DNA of 5,734 nucleotides from an uncultured Flavobacteriales bacterium. Its GTDB lineage: Bacteria > Bacteroidota > Bacteroidia > Flavobacteriales_D > Sanyastnellaceae. The notes beneath the pieces were generated by a model. That model was not told the DNA's origin and did no database searches. It saw only the letters and a program-made list of their open reading frames with translations. Positions 4,787 to 5,734 of the stretch are shown here, one piece after another (positions within the stretch are counted from its first letter, which is position 1; every line of letters begins with the position of its first letter). The stretch covers positions 1-5,734 of the forward strand of contig CALACF010000189.1 in the NCBI GenBank assembly GCA_937890245.1. Direction: 5' to 3'. A program made the translations under genes and the position numbers.

Positions 4787-5734
4787 TCAGGCCCAGCTAG
4801 CGATGCCCTCGCCGACGTATTTGCCCGAAGCGAGCTTGTCTTTGACGGCAGTGAAAGTTTCGACTGTGTACCGTACGTCCTCGAGCGTGTGCGAAGCCGT
4901 CGGAATCAAGCGGAGCATGATCACGTCCTTGGGGACCACTGGGTACAAGACTATCGAGCAGAAAATGCCGTAGTTCTCGCGCAGATCCACCGTCAAGTTG
5001 GTTGCCTCGCCAATGCCGCCTTGCAAGAAGACGGGGGTGACACAGCTGTTCGTAGCACCAATGTTGAAACCGCCGTCGACCAGTCCTTTTTGAAGGGCTG
5101 TCGCAATGGTCCAGAGCTGCTTCTGATGCTCGGGTTGCGTGGTCATCATCTCCAAGCGCTTGATTGCGCCGGCCACGATGGGCGCCGGAAGCGACTTCGC
5201 AAAGGTCTGCGAGCGCATGTTGTAGCGGAAGTACTCGATCACGTCGGCCGAGCCCGAAACAAAAGCGCCAATTGTAGCCATCGCCTTGGCGAAGGTTCCG
5301 AAGTACACGTCGATTTCGTCGTGCACGCCTTGGGCGTCTCCAGCGCCGCGGCCGTTCTCACCCACCGTACCGAAACCGTGTGCATCGTCGACAAACAAGC
5401 GGAAGCCGTACGCCTTCTTATAGGAAACGATCTCCTTCAGCTTGCCTTGGTCGCCGGCCATGCCAAATACGCCTTCTGTCACCACAAGGATGCCACCGCC
5501 ACTTGCCTCAGTCAAGGCGCGGGCGCGGTTGAGCTGCTTGACGAAGCTCTCCATGTCGTTGTGCTTGAAGACGAAGCGCTTGCCCAGATGCAAACGGACG
5601 CCGTCCACCATGCAGGCATGGCTTTCTGAATCATACACGATCACGTCGTGGCGACTCACCAATGCCTCGATTGCGCTTTGGCAGCCTTGGTATCCAAAGT
5701 TCAGCAAGAAGGTGTCTTCCTTCTGCATGAATTT
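4787..5734 (-). CDS. PLP-dependent alpha-oxoamine synthase family enzyme (Kbl / serine palmitoyltransferase-like), 5' end missing
   Basis: At least 315 C-terminal residues are visible; the frame is still open at the window edge (Lys-Phe precede Met at 5728). The family joins an amino acid to an acyl-CoA with loss of CO2 and includes 2-amino-3-ketobutyrate CoA ligase (Kbl), 8-amino-7-oxononanoate synthase, serine palmitoyltransferase and cysteate acyltransferase. Counting from the Met at 5728, visible marks are SHACMVDG (36-43; His37 fits the residue stacking on the PLP ring), TEGVFGM (84-90), VDDAHGFGT (113-121; Asp115 and His117), TFAKAMATIGAF (145-156; Lys148 as Schiff-base lysine) and RLIPTASHT (273-281). 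Family proteins are usually about 395-420 residues, so some 85-100 are missing to the right. The Met at 5728 is internal, not the start. The substrate is unresolved; lipid synthesis (sphingoid or sulfonolipid base) is possible if the host is Bacteroidota, but threonine catabolism cannot be excluded. It reads into truA with a 4-base gap after its stop. Confidence 0.9.
   Translation of the reverse strand, partial: KFMQKEDTFLLNFGYQGCQSAIEALVSRHDVIVYDSESHACMVDGVRLHLGKRFVFKHNDMESFVKQLNRARALTEASGGGILVVTEGVFGMAGDQGKLKEIVSYKKAYGFRLFVDDAHGFGTVGENGRGAGDAQGVHDEIDVYFGTFAKAMATIGAFVSGSADVIEYFRYNMRSQTFAKSLPAPIVAGAIKRLEMMTTQPEHQKQLWTIATALQKGLVDGGFNIGATNSCVTPVFLQGGIGEATNLTVDLRENYGIFCSIVLYPVVPKDVIMLRLIPTASHTLEDVRYTVETFTAVKDKLASGKYVGEGIASWA

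Noticed and set aside
4889..5629. Open frame of 246 codons on the + strand opposite the PLP enzyme gene
   Set aside because: Fully inside the opposite strand of a well-supported gene and lacks family motifs; a shadow frame.

Overview
The window is a gene-dense piece of a bacterial chromosome. It probably comes from a member of the Bacteroidota with fairly high GC. That guess rests on how the PLP enzyme, TruA and ABC exporter sequences read (recalled family resemblance, not a search) and on weak Shine-Dalgarno signals with a Bacteroidota-like promoter element. Hand counts of a few 60-base lines give about 57-72% GC in the exporter and PLP enzyme genes, but about 40-53% in hipA.

Layout. On the + strand, positions 1-33 are the last ten codons and stop of paaC. 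They overlap by one base (TGATG) with paaD (33-545). These are the end of a phenylacetyl-CoA epoxidase (paa) operon. All other genes lie on the - strand, so read from right to left: a PLP-dependent alpha-oxoamine synthase family enzyme (5' end outside the window, stop at 4787), truA (4782-4015, TTG start), an ABC exporter half-transporter (4028-2265, overlapping truA by 14 bases), and then hipB (2210-1863) and hipA (1860-562), a complete type II toxin-antitoxin pair. hipA runs convergently into paaD with 16 bases between the stop codons. No stretch over 300 bases lacks a gene.

How they work together. The PLP enzyme, truA and exporter genes are packed like one transcription unit of housekeeping and envelope genes. 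hipBA is an accessory cassette between that unit and the paa operon, with its own promoter/operator region in the 54-base gap 2211-2264. HipB is the DNA-binding antitoxin and autorepressor; HipA is the Ser/Thr-kinase toxin with all catalytic motifs intact.

Most notable signals. The hipBA control region has two copies of a 16-bp palindrome centred 41 bp apart, flanking a promoter-like TATATTGG, and a larger palindrome interrupted by 11 bases. paaD carries an in-frame 18-bp tandem repeat at its extreme 5' end. I found no convincing wholly new system; the hipBA operator architecture is the best candidate for something not yet described.
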